This document shows, one piece after another, positions 63,709 to 64,000 of a DNA stretch of 64,000 nucleotides. The position numbers and the translations under genes are program-made. Numbering within the stretch: the first letter of the stretch is position 1; each line of letters begins with the position of its first letter. The DNA lies in assembly GCA_009377645.1 (NCBI GenBank), contig WHTQ01000007.1, forward strand, positions 31,552 through 95,551. Reading direction: 5' to 3'. Source of the stretch: Micromonosporaceae bacterium. GTDB lineage: Bacteria; Actinomycetota; Actinomycetes; Mycobacteriales; Micromonosporaceae. The notes under the pieces are model-generated. The model had not been told where the DNA came from, ran no database searches, and saw nothing but the letters and a program-made list of their open reading frames with translations.

Positions 63709-64000
63709 TCAGGCGCCGGAGGTGACCCGGTAGGCGTCGAAGACGCCGTCCACCTTCTTGACCGCGGCGAGCAGGTGGCCGAGGTGCTTGGGGTCGGCCA
63801 TCTCGAACGTGAACCGGCTGATCGCGACCCGGTCCCGGGTGGTCGCCACGGTGGCGGAGAGGATGTTCACCCGCTCGTCGGACAGCGCCTGGGTGACGTC
63901 GGCCAGCAGCTTGTGCCGGTCCAGCGCCTCCACCTGGATCGCCACCAGGAACGTGGAGGCGCTGGTCGGCTTCCAGGTCACCTCCACGATCCGCTCGGAC
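63709..64000 (-). CDS. relA: (p)ppGpp synthetase/hydrolase, C-terminal ACT domain (5' part outside window)
   Basis: Only the last 96 residues are inside: [15 protein letters not shown], then the ACT domain ([49 protein letters not shown]). The catalytic domains are beyond the right edge, and the gene continues there. Rel makes and degrades the stringent alarmone, and the ACT domain senses branched-chain amino acids or the ribosome. Six bases separate the stop from the convergent cyclophilin. Confidence 0.9.
   Translation of the reverse strand, partial: SERIVEVTWKPTSASTFLVAIQVEALDRHKLLADVTQALSDERVNILSATVATTRDRVAISRFTFEMADPKHLGHLLAAVKKVDGVFDAYRVTSGA

Noticed and set aside
1..64000. tRNA, rRNA, prophage or intact insertion sequence
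   Set aside because: No cloverleaf with CCA-proximal T-arm, no rRNA words, no transposase or integrase motif was recognised on either strand by reading; a covariance-model search would be needed to be certain.

Overview
The window comes from a very high G+C actinobacterium, most likely of the family Micromonosporaceae. The evidence is GTG-rich starts and almost exclusive G/C third codon positions; mycothiol-linked enzymes (mycothiol-dependent formaldehyde dehydrogenase, a TIGR03084/MDMPI-type protein); actinobacterial integration host factor; a BldD regulator; a PriA without helicase motifs; and interspersed GATCATGGA-type palindromes. The family is an inference from gene order and repeats, since no rRNA gene is present.

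Almost everything is read leftwards (minus strand). The backbone is the conserved actinobacterial chromosomal block running from relA through hisS, aspS, rarA, alaS, ruvX, mltG, aroE, aroC, aroK, aroB, aroQ, efp, nusB, the divergent bldD/pyrR pair, pyrB, pyrC, carA, carB, pyrD, pyrF, mihF, gmk, rpoZ, coaBC, metK, priA, def, fmt and rsmB. It supplies tRNA charging, translation factors, the shikimate pathway, complete de novo pyrimidine synthesis, SAM and CoA synthesis, and nucleoid and stringent-response functions. Many neighbours overlap by 4 bp (ATGA/GTGA), so translational coupling is common.

Region by region: 1-1.2 kb is the end of an ABC-2 exporter followed by 61-bp tandem repeats. 1.2-2.9 kb holds a DUF1801 protein and a FUSC membrane protein. 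2.9-9.1 kb holds rsmB-fmt-def, an APH-like kinase and priA. 9.1-16.3 kb runs metK to pyrD, with a biotin gene (bioA) inserted between pyrF and pyrD. 16.4-22.4 kb is an accessory island separating pyrD from carB: a double-GNAT protein, a deletion scar with two gene fragments, add, a mycothiol-type protein, a small-ORF pair, a secreted HNH nuclease and a Vgb-like lipoprotein. 22.4-29.7 kb is the pyr operon with a PyrR-type RNA hairpin in its leader. 29.8-31.4 kb holds bldD, nusB and efp. 31.4-33 kb holds a decayed DUF559/AbiEi gene and mscR. 33-42.3 kb is the aro genes, split by a four-gene insert (DUF6220, multicopper oxidase, SRPBCC, hydrolase) and a cation/proton antiporter. 42.3-51.6 kb runs mltG to rarA and includes an 838-aa disordered membrane protein. 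51.8-55.7 kb holds a secreted repeat protein, a strong terminator, a heptad-repeat coiled-coil protein and a 56-aa membrane peptide. 55.7-64 kb holds aspS, GDPD plus a CorA-like membrane protein, hisS, an MBL hydrolase, two membrane cyclophilins and the end of relA.

I found no tRNA, rRNA, CRISPR array or intact transposase. The most interesting signals are small: repeat palindromes that have entered coding sequence in frame (priA, pyrC), a 19-bp duplication that rebuilt the bioA start and Shine-Dalgarno site, a PyrR-binding-loop match, a BldD-box match on the bldD promoter, and a tandem cyclophilin pair in which one copy has lost its catalytic residues.
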